A stretch of 64,000 nucleotides of DNA from Sipunculus nudus (GCA_026874595.1 CM049316.1:11336839-11400838), one strand, 5' to 3'; shown: positions 48,996 through 61,079, counted from the first letter of the stretch. Made by a program: numbers and translations. The notes: generated by a model from the sequence alone, not told the origin.

Positions 48996-50394
48996 GAATT
49001 AAGACCACTATTGGCCAGTCAAATAGGTTTTCTTATTATACAGGTTTCACTCTATAAGTAAAATATATGAGAAAAAAAAACACTGAAAACACTAATTTTC
49101 GTTGTTATACGTACAATACCTTTTAATTGCTAGAGTGACAGCACTGTACAAAGATTGTGATCCAGAGGAAAGACTGAGTGAAAAAAATATTAGGTATCAA
49201 GCATATTAAAATTTAACGCATTTACTTCTACAATAATATTTACAATACTTGGATTGTGTTACAATGGGGAAACGATCATATAAAGGTTTATCTAAAACCA
49301 ATTAAATCGGATTAACGTACGACATCTCCATTTGTCGTCTCTTACAAAAGCATGGCTAAGTAGGCAAAACATTTGTTAAATAATTTTAGCTTCATGATGT
49401 AAACACTTTCTAAACTTAATAGAGCCGCAAACATGTCAGGTATATGTAAAACATGTTAAAATAGATGCAATATTTAGTTACAGAGGGATGGATGGATGGA
49501 CGGATTGATAGATGATGTGGCTCATATTTAAAAGGACAAAAATGAGCCAGACCGAGTTATTTGAACAAAATTGAAACAGAGAAAAAACGATACACCATCG
49601 CGTGCGGTCGCCTTAGTATCGCGAGATTATAAAACACGCGATCTCTACATCTTAAATCCTCATGGTATGTTTGTCTACATTGGAATGAATTGATGGTCTT
49701 TTAATTACATGCATATGAAGTGGCTAAACACGCTGAGACCTGAAACAGCGTAACAACGACCCTAACAGAACTCATGAGCCAGGTTTGCTGAGAAATTTTC
49801 TGAGAGGGCAATCCACATCAGTATACGGATAACATCTTTAAAATATCCTTAATTCTGTCCATATATTCGATGCATAAATTCGGTGAATATAAAATATCAA
49901 ACTAACGCAGGGGTGTTGAAGAATCTGGGAAAAAAAATTGAGCTTAAATCATTTTTATTTTTGTTTATAATTCACATTTATGAGCAAATGCCAAATAGTA
50001 ACAGTTCCACATTCAGATTAGACAATATGTATTAACAATAAGCGGGCAGTGATGATACTGGTTACAGCTTCCTAAGTCAGGAAATATTCAGACAAGGTCT
50101 GTGAAAGCCTTGCTGCCACGGACTTGGTAGTTTGAAATGTGGTATATAATTCTAGCTCCAACCGAGTATAATAAATAAACATATATTAGTGGCTGCAAGG
50201 GTTGGTCTTTAGGATTAAGTATCATTCATCATTCCTCGTATCCTTATTATGCTATGTTACATATATTTTATGAATAACTATACATATATGAAGGCGTGCT
50301 GGTGTTTGATCGGTTTTTCATTACAGACCCACCGATGTGTTTTACAAATATAACATTATATCATATAAGCAAATTTGTTATGCTCAAAACCTGA
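48996..50394. other. No gene seen
   Basis: AT-rich DNA with a GGAT-type quadruplet repeat near 49485-49510. Nothing else assignable. Confidence 0.35.
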
Positions 50395-50712
50395 ACTCTT
50401 GATTATTCTTAGATGTCTTTCAGTTTGCTCCTTTCGATCTTTTTAATTTTGTGTCGGGGACCTGGTGATCAAATCTGGGACTTACGCCAAACTTCTTGAA
50501 TTTAATTATTACTGGACGCTAATTACTGTATACTGTATTATTATAGTGAGAAAGAAAGTGGGCTTAGGGAGAGGCACAGGGAGAAAATTGTGCTTTCTTA
50601 AGTGGTTATAAGGGAGTGTGAATTGCGCAGTGAGTCCGACTATCAAAAATTGGCGCTATATAAAAACTATCTATCCACTATTATCATTATTGTTATTATT
50701 ATTATTAATACA
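50395..50712 (+). mobile_element. SINE/LINE 3' end with (ATT)n tail
   Basis: CTCTTGATTATTCTTAG (shared with 38.1 kb) is followed 250 bp later by GGCGCTATATAAAAACTAT and a run of ATT triplets to about 50708. A GCGCTATATAAA box before an (ATT)n tail is a common 3' end of invertebrate SINEs that borrow a LINE tail. Confidence 0.5.
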
Positions 50713-53700
50713 AACATAATCACACACATGGACCGGTTCACATTGAGGTCGCCTTTTGAAGTCTCTTACTGTTATATCTTTACTCTGTTATCATGGACAC
50801 AGAATAGTACACCTGTAACTCCTGGAGAGATGATGTTAACCCAAAGGGAACATCCCTGGTTGAACTCTCTCGTTAAGAGCATCACATAACTAAGAATAAA
50901 TAAAACTAATTTAATGCGGTGCCTGCTAACAAATACCAGCATGTTGAAACATCATCTAACAACCGTAAATGTTATCAGGCGCAGATAATAATTCAAAAGA
51001 ACTAATGGCCACGAGGCATCACCTTAATGGATAAAACAGCATCAGATTTGCTGAGTAAACGAGGACCAGTCATTTTATAAGGACAGTGTTCGTGGAAAAA
51101 AGTGTGAGTTAGATCAAATGCATCATTACTTTCGCTGCTACTGCTGAAAAAAAACTAAATCAGATTTTGTTAATCATGAAACTCCAGGCTTGTTTGTTAT
51201 TGATATAGAGACAAAACGAATGTGCTGGTAATGGCAGGTTTTAGGTCATCCCCATTTTGTCTGTTATTCTTTTTTTTTCGATTACGTCATATGGATTATG
51301 TTACCAAGGGCATTGTGTTCTTTACACTGTTAAACTTTTGCATCTCGCACTCATCTACTCCAGACATCTTTAGTACCCTGAACATAAATATTAAGAATAA
51401 AATGAACTATTATGATCTTGCATCCAGCTTTCAATATATTAAACTGCCTCCGACTCTTCTGTTTATTTATTTCTTCCCAGAAAAGCCACGTGCCCAGGAA
51501 CAGTTACTGTAGATTCAGATAATATCGTGGGCTTTAAAAGTGTGCAAAATAGTACCGTTGGGTTCAAAATACGTGGAAAGAGAATAAAATAGCAGTTCTT
51601 GGTTTATTGATAAATATACGCAATGAAAACGAGAACATTTACATAGGCGTTGGCTCGACTGATATGCTTATCCCAAGGTGTGCCTGTACCGCTTTCAATC
51701 GGTCAGTGTTTAGCAAACAAATCTCGCTCGGCCAGACACTAACAATTGAATAATCTATCTTGTATAAATATACATTAAATTCGTGTTCGGTAGTTTTTTT
51801 CTGTATCATATGAATAGGCTGTAATGTTTGTGTTTTTTTTTAAATAGACAAAATATAGCAACACTTGCCAGACAGTGTACCTGTAACATACCAACGATTA
51901 ATCCCCTCCAGTTCCAACGGTTTTACCTCTACCAGAAACGGTTTCCGCAGCCTTACTCGTCAGAGAGGCTGGGTTACGTTTACGACTGACGTAATACACG
52001 TTTTTTACCGTTTAATGAGTGTATAACGAATCTTGCACCTAGTGTACGTGTGCTGTATAGCTTCATCGGAAAAAATGCAATAACTAACGAATATTGGCGA
52101 AAATATTTGATTATAATAACTTATACTATCGCAATCAAGAAACCTGAAAGGTTATGTTTTATTAGTAAATACTCTTTTAAATAATCTGAACGTCCTTTTA
52201 TAGAGTATTTGCATGTGGTCAGCAGCTGTCGACATACGCTGCTTATGCACACGGTCAATGACCTTGACCGCCAAAAATGATTCTCAAATGTAGATTGATT
52301 TCCCTGATTTCAAGTTGTTTCCAAATTATAGAATGGATGGATATCTGTGTTTCTTGTCAAAGGTCTACCTCTTCAAGGTTCCCAAAGAAATTTAAACTGG
52401 AGACAAAATTTTTATCAAAATATGTTCAAGGGTATTTATACAATTGTGCCTTCCTAAATATGGGCTGAGAGCTACAATTTCTTTCACAAGTATGTACCCA
52501 TTGAAATATATCGATTATTCACTTAAACTTTAACCTGATCATAGAGTTTGACAAGGAAGCTTTTAATGGAATAATGGAATGTGTTAAAGTGAAACTGCGC
52601 CTGTCATCGGTCAGCCAAACTTCGATTGTTACATTTAAAATATTTGAAAGGTATGATTTTTGCTCGTTCCTAGTTATTCAGCCTTATATTTCTTCACTGC
52701 TGCCTACTTTTTACAACTCGTCTGAATATTGAGGAAAATAATGACAAGAAAATTACACAGCCTGTGAAACAGACTATACATATATCACACATATTGTGGA
52801 CTTAATCTCAAAATCTTATCTTATAATAAATTAGTACTAATTTTTTTCAGGTTTGTTGTTTAACTCAAACCTTTTCTCAAAACTAAACTGAAATTTCTGA
52901 AGGCTAGTGTTTTATATATATATATATATGTGTTAATAAGATATATAAAACTCATGTGGCCTATGGTTTGGAAAAAGTCCCGATTACTGGCCGTAGGAGT
53001 TTACACTGTTGGTGTGAGAGACAATTAGGCGCATGGCAGTTATAGTCCAAATGAAATGTGACATGGTCGGGCGGAAAGCTATCATCAAATTAATAGAAAT
53101 GCCATTAATATTAGGCTTTCTTTATTGTTAATATAGGAGTTGAGCTTTATTATTTAACCTTTTCAACAGGATGCAACGGGAGGTGGTGCCATCTTGAGAC
53201 TGGGGGAGAAACTGACTCATACTTCTCACATTAGACACATGTGACGCCACCTTCTCGGCATTTTAAATAGAGTTAAAACCAATCTCTCATGGCCATATGC
53301 TGGAACTGTCAAATGTGGGGAAGGTATGTAAGATACACAGCTTTATTTACAATGATAACATAAAGTAGAAATAATTCGTGGGGCTTACTTGATCTGACTC
53401 GAAAGGCAATGCTGACGTCTACCGTTAAAATGCTGAACTATCGGTATCTCATCGACACCTCTGCCTTTGAATGACGTCAACAACCTGCCAGCAAGAACGA
53501 GTACTTAAGCTCTTCTAACAAAAGTACTCGAGTACGAAAAGGACTCGAAATGTTTTTCTTCAGTGAGTACTTTAAGTTGTAAACCTATGTCGTGAAGCAA
53601 AGCATGAACACGCACTGTTATTCATAAAACTGTTTAATATAAATATTAATGACAATTTATTAAATAACATAATAACACATATTACAGAAAATTAGGAATA

Positions 53701-54006
53701 TAAAACAGAACAGCATACATTGTAGTAAATACATGTTACATGATCACCAGAAGAACAGTATGAAAAAGGGCCGTAACATATTATTTAAAGTGATCAAAAG
53801 CGCTCATAAAAGTACTTATATATATACTTCAAAGAACTCAAGTATGTCAAAAATGAAGAAAAAGGTACGGCTGCTGAAAGTACAAATACTTGGATCTAAC
53901 TTTAGCTGGGTGGGAGTGAGTGTCAAAAGCGAAAGGAATGTGAACTGCCATGGTCATGATATCATTCCGCGTTCCCCCGGCCATACCTTTGTTACTTCTC
54001 TTTTGC

Positions 54007-54007
<1 letters not shown>
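50713..54007. other. No gene seen; one exon-like segment without open frame
   Basis: Frames at 51222-51512 and 52277-52468 are unrecognised. The segment 53171-53322 has an excellent acceptor and donor but stops in all three frames. A short TA run is at about 52913-52930. Confidence 0.3.
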
Positions 54008-54067
<60 letters not shown>

Positions 54068-54077
54068 GTATGTATAT
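54008..54077. repeat. (TA)n/(TATG)n microsatellite
   Basis: TA units to about 54055 followed by TATG units. Confidence 0.93.
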
Positions 54078-55002
54078 ATAGTCGACTGATGTATAGAGGC
54101 CTTGCTCGGTCAAAATCGTCTGGTATAATATAATGTTTTGAGGCACTGCATATACATGAATCTGTTTTTGTAACATGGGTGATATCAATAATCATCAGAT
54201 AAAAAATAGCTCTGATAATTTTAATTTGTTCTAACGTAGATTCAAACATATTAAACTTGCTTGAGATATTAAATTGATAAGCTATAATTGGCTGGAACAT
54301 ATATGTGGAAAATCGGTATTTCTATGAATAATGTAATTCTTAAAGATGATAAACTGCCCTGCTATCCGTTCATGTTTGAACTGAAGTCGTCTCAGGATTT
54401 TTTTCGATCTTGTAAATTTGTCACTTGCACCCTTCTCATTATAGTTTTAGCGGGTGGTCACCAGAAACATACATTGATGGGCAATTTATGTAAAGGCAGG
54501 ACTAAGGTTATTTTTAACACGGGATGGGGAAGGGGGTGTTGGGTCTGATCCATGACATAGCAAACAAAAAGTGCCTAAATGAAACTGATACAACTGTGTG
54601 TCATATTCCGCTATCAGTCCATTTTGGTGTGTTCAGCTAAACCACTCCAGCTTCCACGCTCGGTGTTTCTTTTTAATCTGTTTACCATATTTATTTTCTA
54701 ATGGATAATAAATAAAATCCACGTGTATGCGTTCATACTTTGCTTGATGATGGTCTAAATGTAACTTTGAACACTGAGAATTTTCGGACATCCAGAGTGC
54801 CCAAAACTTTTGGTTTTAGCAGGCAGAATATAGGGAACTTAAATTCTGGCCTTCAAAGGATATTACCAGGGTGTCTCCGGAATTTACGTCAGAAGTCTCT
54901 AGGACAAAAGGTTACGGTCCTGTAAGCGGACCGACGGAAGACCCATTCCTATAGACAAGGTGACTTTCAGTCAGCTGAGATTAAAAGACGTTATCTACCC
55001 AG

Positions 55003-55007
<5 letters not shown>

Positions 55008-55081
<74 letters not shown>
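55008..55081. repeat. (TA)n microsatellite
   Basis: A TA array interrupted once by CA, some 75 bp past the end of the beta-trefoil gene on its downstream side. Confidence 0.93.
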
Positions 55082-55084
<3 letters not shown>

Positions 55085-55158
55085 TACAATTGAAACTTAT
55101 CGCAAAGTAGGTGACACCCACCCCTAATGTTGTTAAAGGATAAACCTTCGACTGTACT

Positions 55159-55380
55159 TCAGACGTATTTGAGTTCCCAGTGCTGGTTCTGCCTGCCGTG
55201 GTTTTTATACGCGATCACCTTGGTACAGTTGAGCTTCCAGGCCCACTTGCTTGTTGTCAAGCACTTTGTCTTTATTGTCCTTGTCTCTGATGCTTCGGTC
55301 ATCCCTAAAATACTCCCAGGTCTGTCCACTCTTTGCATCACGTTTTGGTCGAAGGCGTGCGTAGTCATAAGAAGATCCAC
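55159..55380 (-). pseudogene. Beta-trefoil gene, last exon, with one-base frame break
   Basis: The acceptor TATACTTTCAG ends at 55381. The splice phase set by the previous exon selects the frame that reads GSSYDYARLRPKRDAKSGQT, then QTWEYF, DRSIRDKDNKDKVLD. These are the second QxW-type repeat and the start of the third beta-trefoil subdomain. That frame stops at 55205-55207 after LYQGDRV. The overlapping frame one base further on reads TKVIAYKNHGRQNQHWELKY and closes with TGA at 55159: the missing final repeat, with its NQxWEL motif. So the last subdomain is split between two frames by a single extra base (or two missing) at about 55218-55226. The copy would lose its last 20 or so residues if transcribed as read. 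Pseudogene, null allele and assembly error are all open. Confidence 0.65.
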
Positions 55381-57802
55381 CTGAAAGTATAAAAGGAGAC
55401 ATTATAACGAATAATTAGATTGCATTTCCTTATGTTTGATGGCGAAAGATATATATAAGCTTTAAAAATCCTCATAGACTCAAATAATATGGAGTATCGT
55501 AAGTAGATTCCCCATTGATAGTTGCAGATTTGTTTTACGTGGCTACCGGCACCTCTTAGACCCTAAAAGGTTACCCTTTATACCGAAAAAAACCACCCTT
55601 CTACTTTACACCCACCTCTTCGTGGTAAGTTGGACGACCCGGACTACTTGTCTCGTATGTCAAACTTTAAAATCAAAATTTCTTACATTTCAAGGAAACA
55701 TCTTCTGTTTATTTTTCACATGCGTATGAACTCCTTACCACAAGAAAACATGTTTAACGGACCCTCTTAACTACATTTATACCTACGCCACTACGTCAGA
55801 TTGTAACGACCATAAACCCTAAACAGCAGTTGTACTCATATGCATCCGATTCTGCGAATCGTCAAAGTTTGTTTTAAAGTAACTAATTTCAGTTAACCCA
55901 TGTTTTAACTTGGTTACATTTGATTCTTTGACCGTTAAATCCTAGGTTTAGACACAATGTTCGACCAATTACAATGGCTAGCTTTTCAGATTTTGAGGAA
56001 GGTAGACTTTTCATCAATGGCGGCTCTTATTTACATATTAAAATGTAAAATATGAACTTTACCCTTGTTAATATGGTTTCATTTGTATCTTTGGCCATGA
56101 AAACATTGGTCTAGACACAATATTCACACAATTATCAGGTAAGTTCTTGAGATATCAAAGAAAATAGAATTATCATCAATGCAGGCCTAATTTGCATATT
56201 ACAATTTAAAATATGAAGTTAAACGTTACTATTATGGTTTTATTTGAATCTTTGACCATGAAAACTTAGGGCTAGACACAATATTCACACAAGTTTCATG
56301 GTTACTTCTTGAGATATGGAAGAAAGAAGAATTATAGACAATTACTGCCCTATTTTGAATATTACAAAAGTTGGCCAAGGTCGTCGTGAGCACAACCCAA
56401 CTCAAAAGTATCAGTGGACCCCTACCATCACAAATTCATTAAAACAACTTTTAATATAGACCATATAAATGTACCCCTTACTGGCACCTCGACTAAAATG
56501 CTCGTATACCATGATTAACCACTAAGGGGAAGGGGTAACCTTTAAGTACAAAGGCGGCCATATCTCTCTTCAAAAATACAGTATTTTGTCAAAATTTGTT
56601 TTAAAACACAGCCAAGAAACTGTAAAATGTATCTCAGCGTAACATACAACAATATGTTGAAGGATGTAAAGGATGAAAGAGAAGTATGTGAAGTGACCCC
56701 ATAAATACGCAATTTTTATGAAGAAAAAATCACCTAAAATCACTTTTTTATCCGAAATTTATATTCAATTTGACAGTTTTTAGTATCCTACGTTATCAAT
56801 CAAATAGTTTTGCTTACTTGAGTACAGTGGTTGGAACCAGTGTTATGAAAATCAGGATTTGTATTGTTATTTATGTAAAATCTAATATTTAAAAAAAAAA
56901 TTACGACTCCAGGTAGAAGAAAAACGTAAAAATTTCATATTTCCCATCTGTTGATTTTGGAAGACTTTAAGTATGTCAAAGTACATACCTTACGAAAATG
57001 CACTGTGCAAACAGAAATTCTTTTGCAATTTTTTACCTTTGGTCTTTATTCTGGCTAAATCTCAGTGGAGACAACCTCCGCGTAGGGTTAAGGTCTTTTG
57101 TGCAAAATGAATAAACCCTTCTAGCAGTGACGGATATGAGCATGTTTGACCTAACATTTGACCCAGTCACCGTCTCACTTGGATGATCAGTAAAAGTAAA
57201 CAACATGTGACTCTCGATTCCATGGGACATGTTTTATGTCAGCATGCAATAATGGTTAATCCCGAAATTCATGCAGGTATAATCCTTTTGCATAATGTTA
57301 AAAAGACCACAACATGTGTCGCTGCACTATCACCGTGCATTTACATCTTCGACAATTCTGGAAGCAGGTGTACCACGTAAACTATCCAAGGAAGCACATG
57401 CATAAGTTTCTGTTTATATTTACATTACCCCGTCACAGATGTTACACCGCAAAATTAAAATAGGTTTATCAATATATAAAGTATGTTTAACGGACAAATA
57501 CCTTTTGTTAGTTATATTTAGAATGGATGTTGTCGAAGCATTCTCTACATTTGCTCCAATAACTTTATTATTTTTGTTATTTACGCTTCTCATGCGAAAT
57601 GGCTCGATTTCGGTGCATGTGGGCTGTGCGCAAAAATATGCGCACAAATGTGTGCATGAGATCACTCCTGGACTTTCATAGACATATCTCATGAATGAAA
57701 AATGTAGTGGAGAGTTTGGGGCATTGTTATTTCCGGAAGTAGTATGGTTCATTGTCATGTAAGCCCGACATTACTGATCCCCGTGTCTAGTGCACGTTTT
57801 AC
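55381..57802 (-). other. Intron of the beta-trefoil gene, 2.4 kb
   Basis: On the minus strand it begins GTAAAA at 57802 and ends TTTCAG at 55381. It interrupts a serine codon after its first base, and the phases agree. It contains the 162-bp tandem repeat at 55850-56385. Frames within it (57033-57230, 57420-57758 and others) are not assignable. Confidence 0.6.
55850..56385. repeat. Degenerate tandem repeat, about 162 bp, 3 copies
   Basis: TAGACACAAT recurs at 55949, 56112 and 56273 (spacing 163 and 161). Shared neighbours are TTTGAATCTTTGACCATGAA before it, and a TTGAGATAT...GAAGAAT...ATCAAT segment and CATATTA(C/A)AAT after it. It lies in the intron of the beta-trefoil gene. Confidence 0.75.
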
Positions 57803-58014
57803 TTGTCGTATCAATACAGAAGCTGTTAAGTTTGGACACGGTGCGCCCCTCCTCGTCCATAAACCAGAGCTGGTTGTCGGCCGGAGGGTCTTTTCTCCTG
57901 TAGATAATCACGTAAGCCCCCTCCCTCGGATCGTCATCTTCAGCATCAAGCACTTTGTTGGACCAGGAGTTGTGGATGTAAAAATACCTCGGTCGATATG
58001 GCGGAGGAGCGCTC
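57803..58014 (-). CDS. Beta-trefoil (ricin-B-like) gene, middle exon
   Basis: The exon runs from acceptor AAAATCAG (58015) to donor ACAA|GTAAAA (57802). It reads SAPPPYRPRYFYIHNSWSNK, VLDAEDDDPREGAYVIIY, then DNQLWFMDEEGRTVSKLNSF and CIDT. FYIH...KVLD, G..V..Y and NQLW..D..G...SKLN..CID are the signature of beta-trefoil lectin-like domains of the Ricin_B_lectin type (one full repeat and the start of the second). Both splice phases agree: the first base completes a lysine codon from the upstream exon, and the last base begins the serine codon of the next. The usual role of the fold is carbohydrate or lipid-head binding; here the ligand is unknown. No signal peptide is visible in this exon. Confidence 0.8.
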
Positions 58015-58106
58015 CTGATTTTCAGTTTTTACCTCCGTTCTTATTCTTAAAAGGGGAGTTGCTGAAAATATACCAAAATACAGTGACAATACTTCAATAT
58101 TTTTAC

Positions 58107-58402
58107 TTATTTTTTAAGGGAATCTGAAATGATTTAATTCCATTGTGAATTGAGACAGTTTCTTTATTCCGGCCGGGGTCAAAGGTATTCATTGGTATTA
58201 ATGGCCGCATTTGTTCGAGAGCTTCCTGTTTAACATCGATGACTTTTGTGAACCGCGACACACAGTTGTCTGTGAAACACACAACACAGCCTGATAAGGG
58301 TCCTTGCGGAAGAGTGTATTTAAAGGCTGTTCCAGCACTCCTGTCCACCTGTTTTTTCACGATTAATTTTTTGCAAATCAAAGAACGAAACAACTCTTTG
58401 AC
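58107..58402 (-). CDS. Beta-trefoil gene, upstream exon with unrecognised domain
   Basis: It follows an excellent pyrimidine tract (CTTTTTCCTTTTTCTGCCCTAAG) and ends at the donor AATAA|GTAAAA. The next exon starts only 92 bp away, and the phase fits exactly. The 98-codon peptide includes ELFRSLICKKLIVKKQVDRS, GTAFKYTLPQGPLSGCVVCF, TDNCVSRFTKVIDV and a proline-rich end (MRPLIPMNTFDPG, then IHNGIKSFQIPLK). Four cysteines (LIC, GCVVC, DNC) could form disulfides or bind metal. I do not recognise the family. Its fusion to a beta-trefoil suggests a recognition module joined to another activity or a second binding domain. Confidence 0.65.
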
Positions 58403-58649
58403 CTTAGGGCAGAAAAAGGAAAAAGCGCAATTAATTATTATGAAAATAATAGCCTACTTTATTTCATTTTCCGGTAAACAATTTTAAACCATTTTATGAG
58501 TAATTAGTCTATTCTCTAGCGACATCTTGCCACTTATCTGTGAAATGGGCATATCAGGGTATAGTGATGACGTTATAATAATAATGACGTACTTAAGAGG
58601 CACCAACATTCACGGGACCAATAATCAAGAGCTGCCGACCTCTGTTTAC

Positions 58650-58754
58650 AGCGAGACTTGTACACTCCGCGTGCACGCGCTTCACTGTTATGTCATATTG
58701 CTTTATATCCATATCCAAGGAGGATAAACAATGGCCACTTATTAGGGACGCCAT
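58650..58754 (-). CDS. Possible first coding exon of the beta-trefoil gene
   Basis: ATG at 58754 opens a frame reading MASLISGHCLSSLDMDIKQY then DITVKRVHAECTSLA. A donor CTCGCT|GTAAAC at 58649 gives phase 0, as the exon at 58402 requires. The frame continues past this donor to a TAA at 58593, and a second donor (TAA|GTACGT) sits right after that stop, which would not work. The GCT|GTAAAC donor is weak, so the join is tentative. No signal peptide is seen. Confidence 0.3.
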
Positions 58755-58759
58755 GAACC

Positions 58760-58762
<3 letters not shown>

Positions 58763-58819
<57 letters not shown>
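58763..58819. repeat. (TA)n microsatellite in the putative 5' region
   Basis: About 28 TA units start eight bases upstream of the putative ATG of the beta-trefoil gene. Confidence 0.93.
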
Positions 58820-58821
<2 letters not shown>

Positions 58822-59209
58822 CATGTCAACCAGGCCGTAAAGTAAATAATATTTTTATATTATGGTACATGTTTGCGCATGCGTTGAACTGACTGGTCAT
58901 GAAAATGTCTACTCTCGTTTTTAACTCATTTTAACCTGGGTATTTATCAATTTTGACGCTCAACTCCTGTCATCTAGTGGGAAATGTAATTAACTTTTCA
59001 TACGCTGTTGAATCAAAGGAAGGATTGAACTTAATTCACAGTAAGTTCTCTTTAAATTAGACTTATTGTTCGCCACCCTTGAGTAACGTGAACCGTCAGC
59101 TGGGGTAACTGCGCTACGACCTAAGGCCAAGGACGATAGCCTTGTCCCTGGTTATTTGACTGTATTCTGATTGTATTTTACGAAAAGGCTGTGTTCTTTT
59201 GGTCAAAAT

Positions 59210-59317
59210 ATGCTCGCAATCATGTCAGATGAGATGATCAGTAAATCAAATGAAATACCTGACAAACTACCAGTCAGTGTTATTGAAGAACTAAATGAAC
59301 AACACAAAACATCACTG
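59210..59317 (+). CDS. Possible first coding exon of an unknown + strand gene
   Basis: ATG at 59210 opens 36 codons reading MLAIMSDEMISKSNEIPDKL then PVSVIEELNEQHKTSL, ending in phase 0 at the strong donor CTG|GTAAGA (59318). The frame would stop 15 bases later if unspliced. A second in-frame ATG lies at 59222. The acidic, soluble peptide matches no family I know. The next exon would lie beyond the retrotransposon that follows. It is divergent from the beta-trefoil gene, with about 450 bp between the two putative ATGs. Confidence 0.3.
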
Positions 59318-59696
59318 GTAAGAAACGAGTAATATGCATAAAGACGAGCTGCTGAGCTTTAACAAAGCAAAGTGTTTCTCAGAAATAAAGAAAGAAATGG
59401 GAGTGCTGCTGCCGTTGGTGCCCACCCCTGTTAGAAATTGTAAATCTTGATTAATCTCGAATGGCCTGAACAATGAAGTTCAGACCTGTCTTACTGAAAC
59501 GTTGATTTCGCCGAGATTTGATCGATCTGTTATTAGCAAGGCCAACACGACACCAGAGAGAACAATGACATCTAAAATATTTTATTCTGAAACTTAAGAT
59601 ATTGCTTCAATTGAATTGTCACACAGTTCTGTATTGGACAACTTTAACTAGTCAATCCCTTTAAAATCACCACCGCATTCACAAATGTTCTTTACA

Positions 59697-60865
59697 ATGT
59701 CTCCAGGCATTCAAAACCAAAAACAATCCGATAAAGCTAGACAAAACAACAAAAGACCTCGCAGAACATCTAAGCCCAAACAAAGCTCGTACCCAAGCCA
59801 GCCCACCGAGGCGGAGCAAACGAAATGCGGGCAAACGACAACCAAGAAACAATAAACAAAAGAAAGAGCCAACAACAACTAAACCGTCAAACAGCCTCAC
59901 CGGAGAATTTCACTGCACGGAACAATGCCGCCACGGCAGAGGGTACGCTGACCAAACAATGGTTCGTTGCTGCATTTGTATGGTCTGGTACCACCCCGTG
60001 CGTGTTGATGAGAGTGACTCAACACAAGGAATATGGACCTGCCATGCGTGCAGAAATATACCCAGTGTGTTACAGTCTCTGTCCTCTAAAATCGAAATGT
60101 TGATTGAGATGAACCATAACTTGCAACAAACTATAGGCATGCACACGAAAAACACTCATTGTTGTCCTCATTGTCCCTGTAACTCGGTTCACGAAAAAAG
60201 CCTGCGTATATCCAATACTCCTGACGACACTCACCCTCGTGAGATCTCTCAGTCTCCTGATAAACTCCTGGAGTCTCCTGCAAATTTTAACCATTCACTA
60301 TCTTATTCAGAGGATGATATTTCCACTGTAATCAAGCGTCCATTCTACTCGGCGGCTGGTGATGATGTGACAGACTTGTTTTCCGACTATGACCCATCCA
60401 AACCTCGAACGGTCTCATCGTCAACTCAGACTACTTACCAGCCTCCTGATGTAACTGTAGTTGGAGATTCAATGATCAAAAACATACTCTGTTTCTCTCT
60501 ATGCATCAACCAAAGCACAGGTAATTGTGGACTCTAGTGAATACACATTTGAACATGCAGTTGAAAAGATAAAATCTATAAAATCTAAATACCTAACATT
60601 ACATGTAGGCACCAACCATATCAGCCATGAAAGCGCTAATATCACCATCAGCAAATTCCGAAAAATTGAAACATTTATTCAACAGAACCCCTTTGTCAAA
60701 CATGTAACAATATGCACGATCATTCAACGGCCCTCACAGGTTTATTTTAGAAGAATCAAACTAATAAATGCTTCCCTTGAACTTTATGCTAACAAAAATG
60801 GGTGGTCACTCTTAATAAACGATGACCTTGGCCCTTCAATTCTTAAATCTGATCAACTTACCTAA
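59697..60865 (+). pseudogene. Retrotransposon ORF1: PHD finger plus SGNH-esterase-like domain, broken
   Basis: A basic N-terminal frame starts with ATG at 59697 and ends at a TAA near 59851. A second frame picks up at about 59869 and includes FHCTEQCRHGRGYADQTMVR and CCICMVWYHPV, a PHD/zinc-finger pattern ending GIWTCHACR. One expected cysteine after WYHP is replaced by arginine. A coiled stretch follows (SSKIEMLIEMNHNLQQTI), then a cysteine/histidine cluster. VTVVGDSMIKNI near 60453-60488 is the GDS block of SGNH hydrolases, but the frame ends at 60537. A +1 neighbouring frame (to 60865) continues the same domain with YLTLHVGTNHISHES (the GTN block). ORF1 proteins of this type bind RNA and form particles; the esterase role is unknown. 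Confidence 0.7.
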
Positions 60866-61079
60866 ATAAGAAATGTAACAAAGCCTTCAGGTCAAACATA
60901 CAGGATGTTACTTTAAAGGCAACTAACATTCAGAAGTGTCGGATGATTCGGTGTTATGAACTACGTCCATTTCTCCGAATCATAATAATCTATTTGACGA
61001 TCTGTCCTCCGTCTCTAAATTAAATAACGCTACCGACGTGCCTGACTTAAACAGTATATCTAATACTTTCTTAAAGAAG

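Noticed and set aside
53171-53322. Exon-like segment with a fine acceptor (TTTTCAACAG) and donor (GGAAG|GTATGT)
   Set aside because: All three frames contain stops, so at best it is a non-coding exon. No evidence of transcription from sequence alone.
53733-54300. Overlapping frames on both strands with YIYIYI runs
   Set aside because: They read through a TA microsatellite. The same applies to frames at 7729-7974, 22649-22939, 30909-31193 and 58755-58829.
59679-59900. Minus-strand frame of 73 codons rich in hydrophobic residues
   Set aside because: It is antisense to ORF1 of the LINE; the + strand content explains it.
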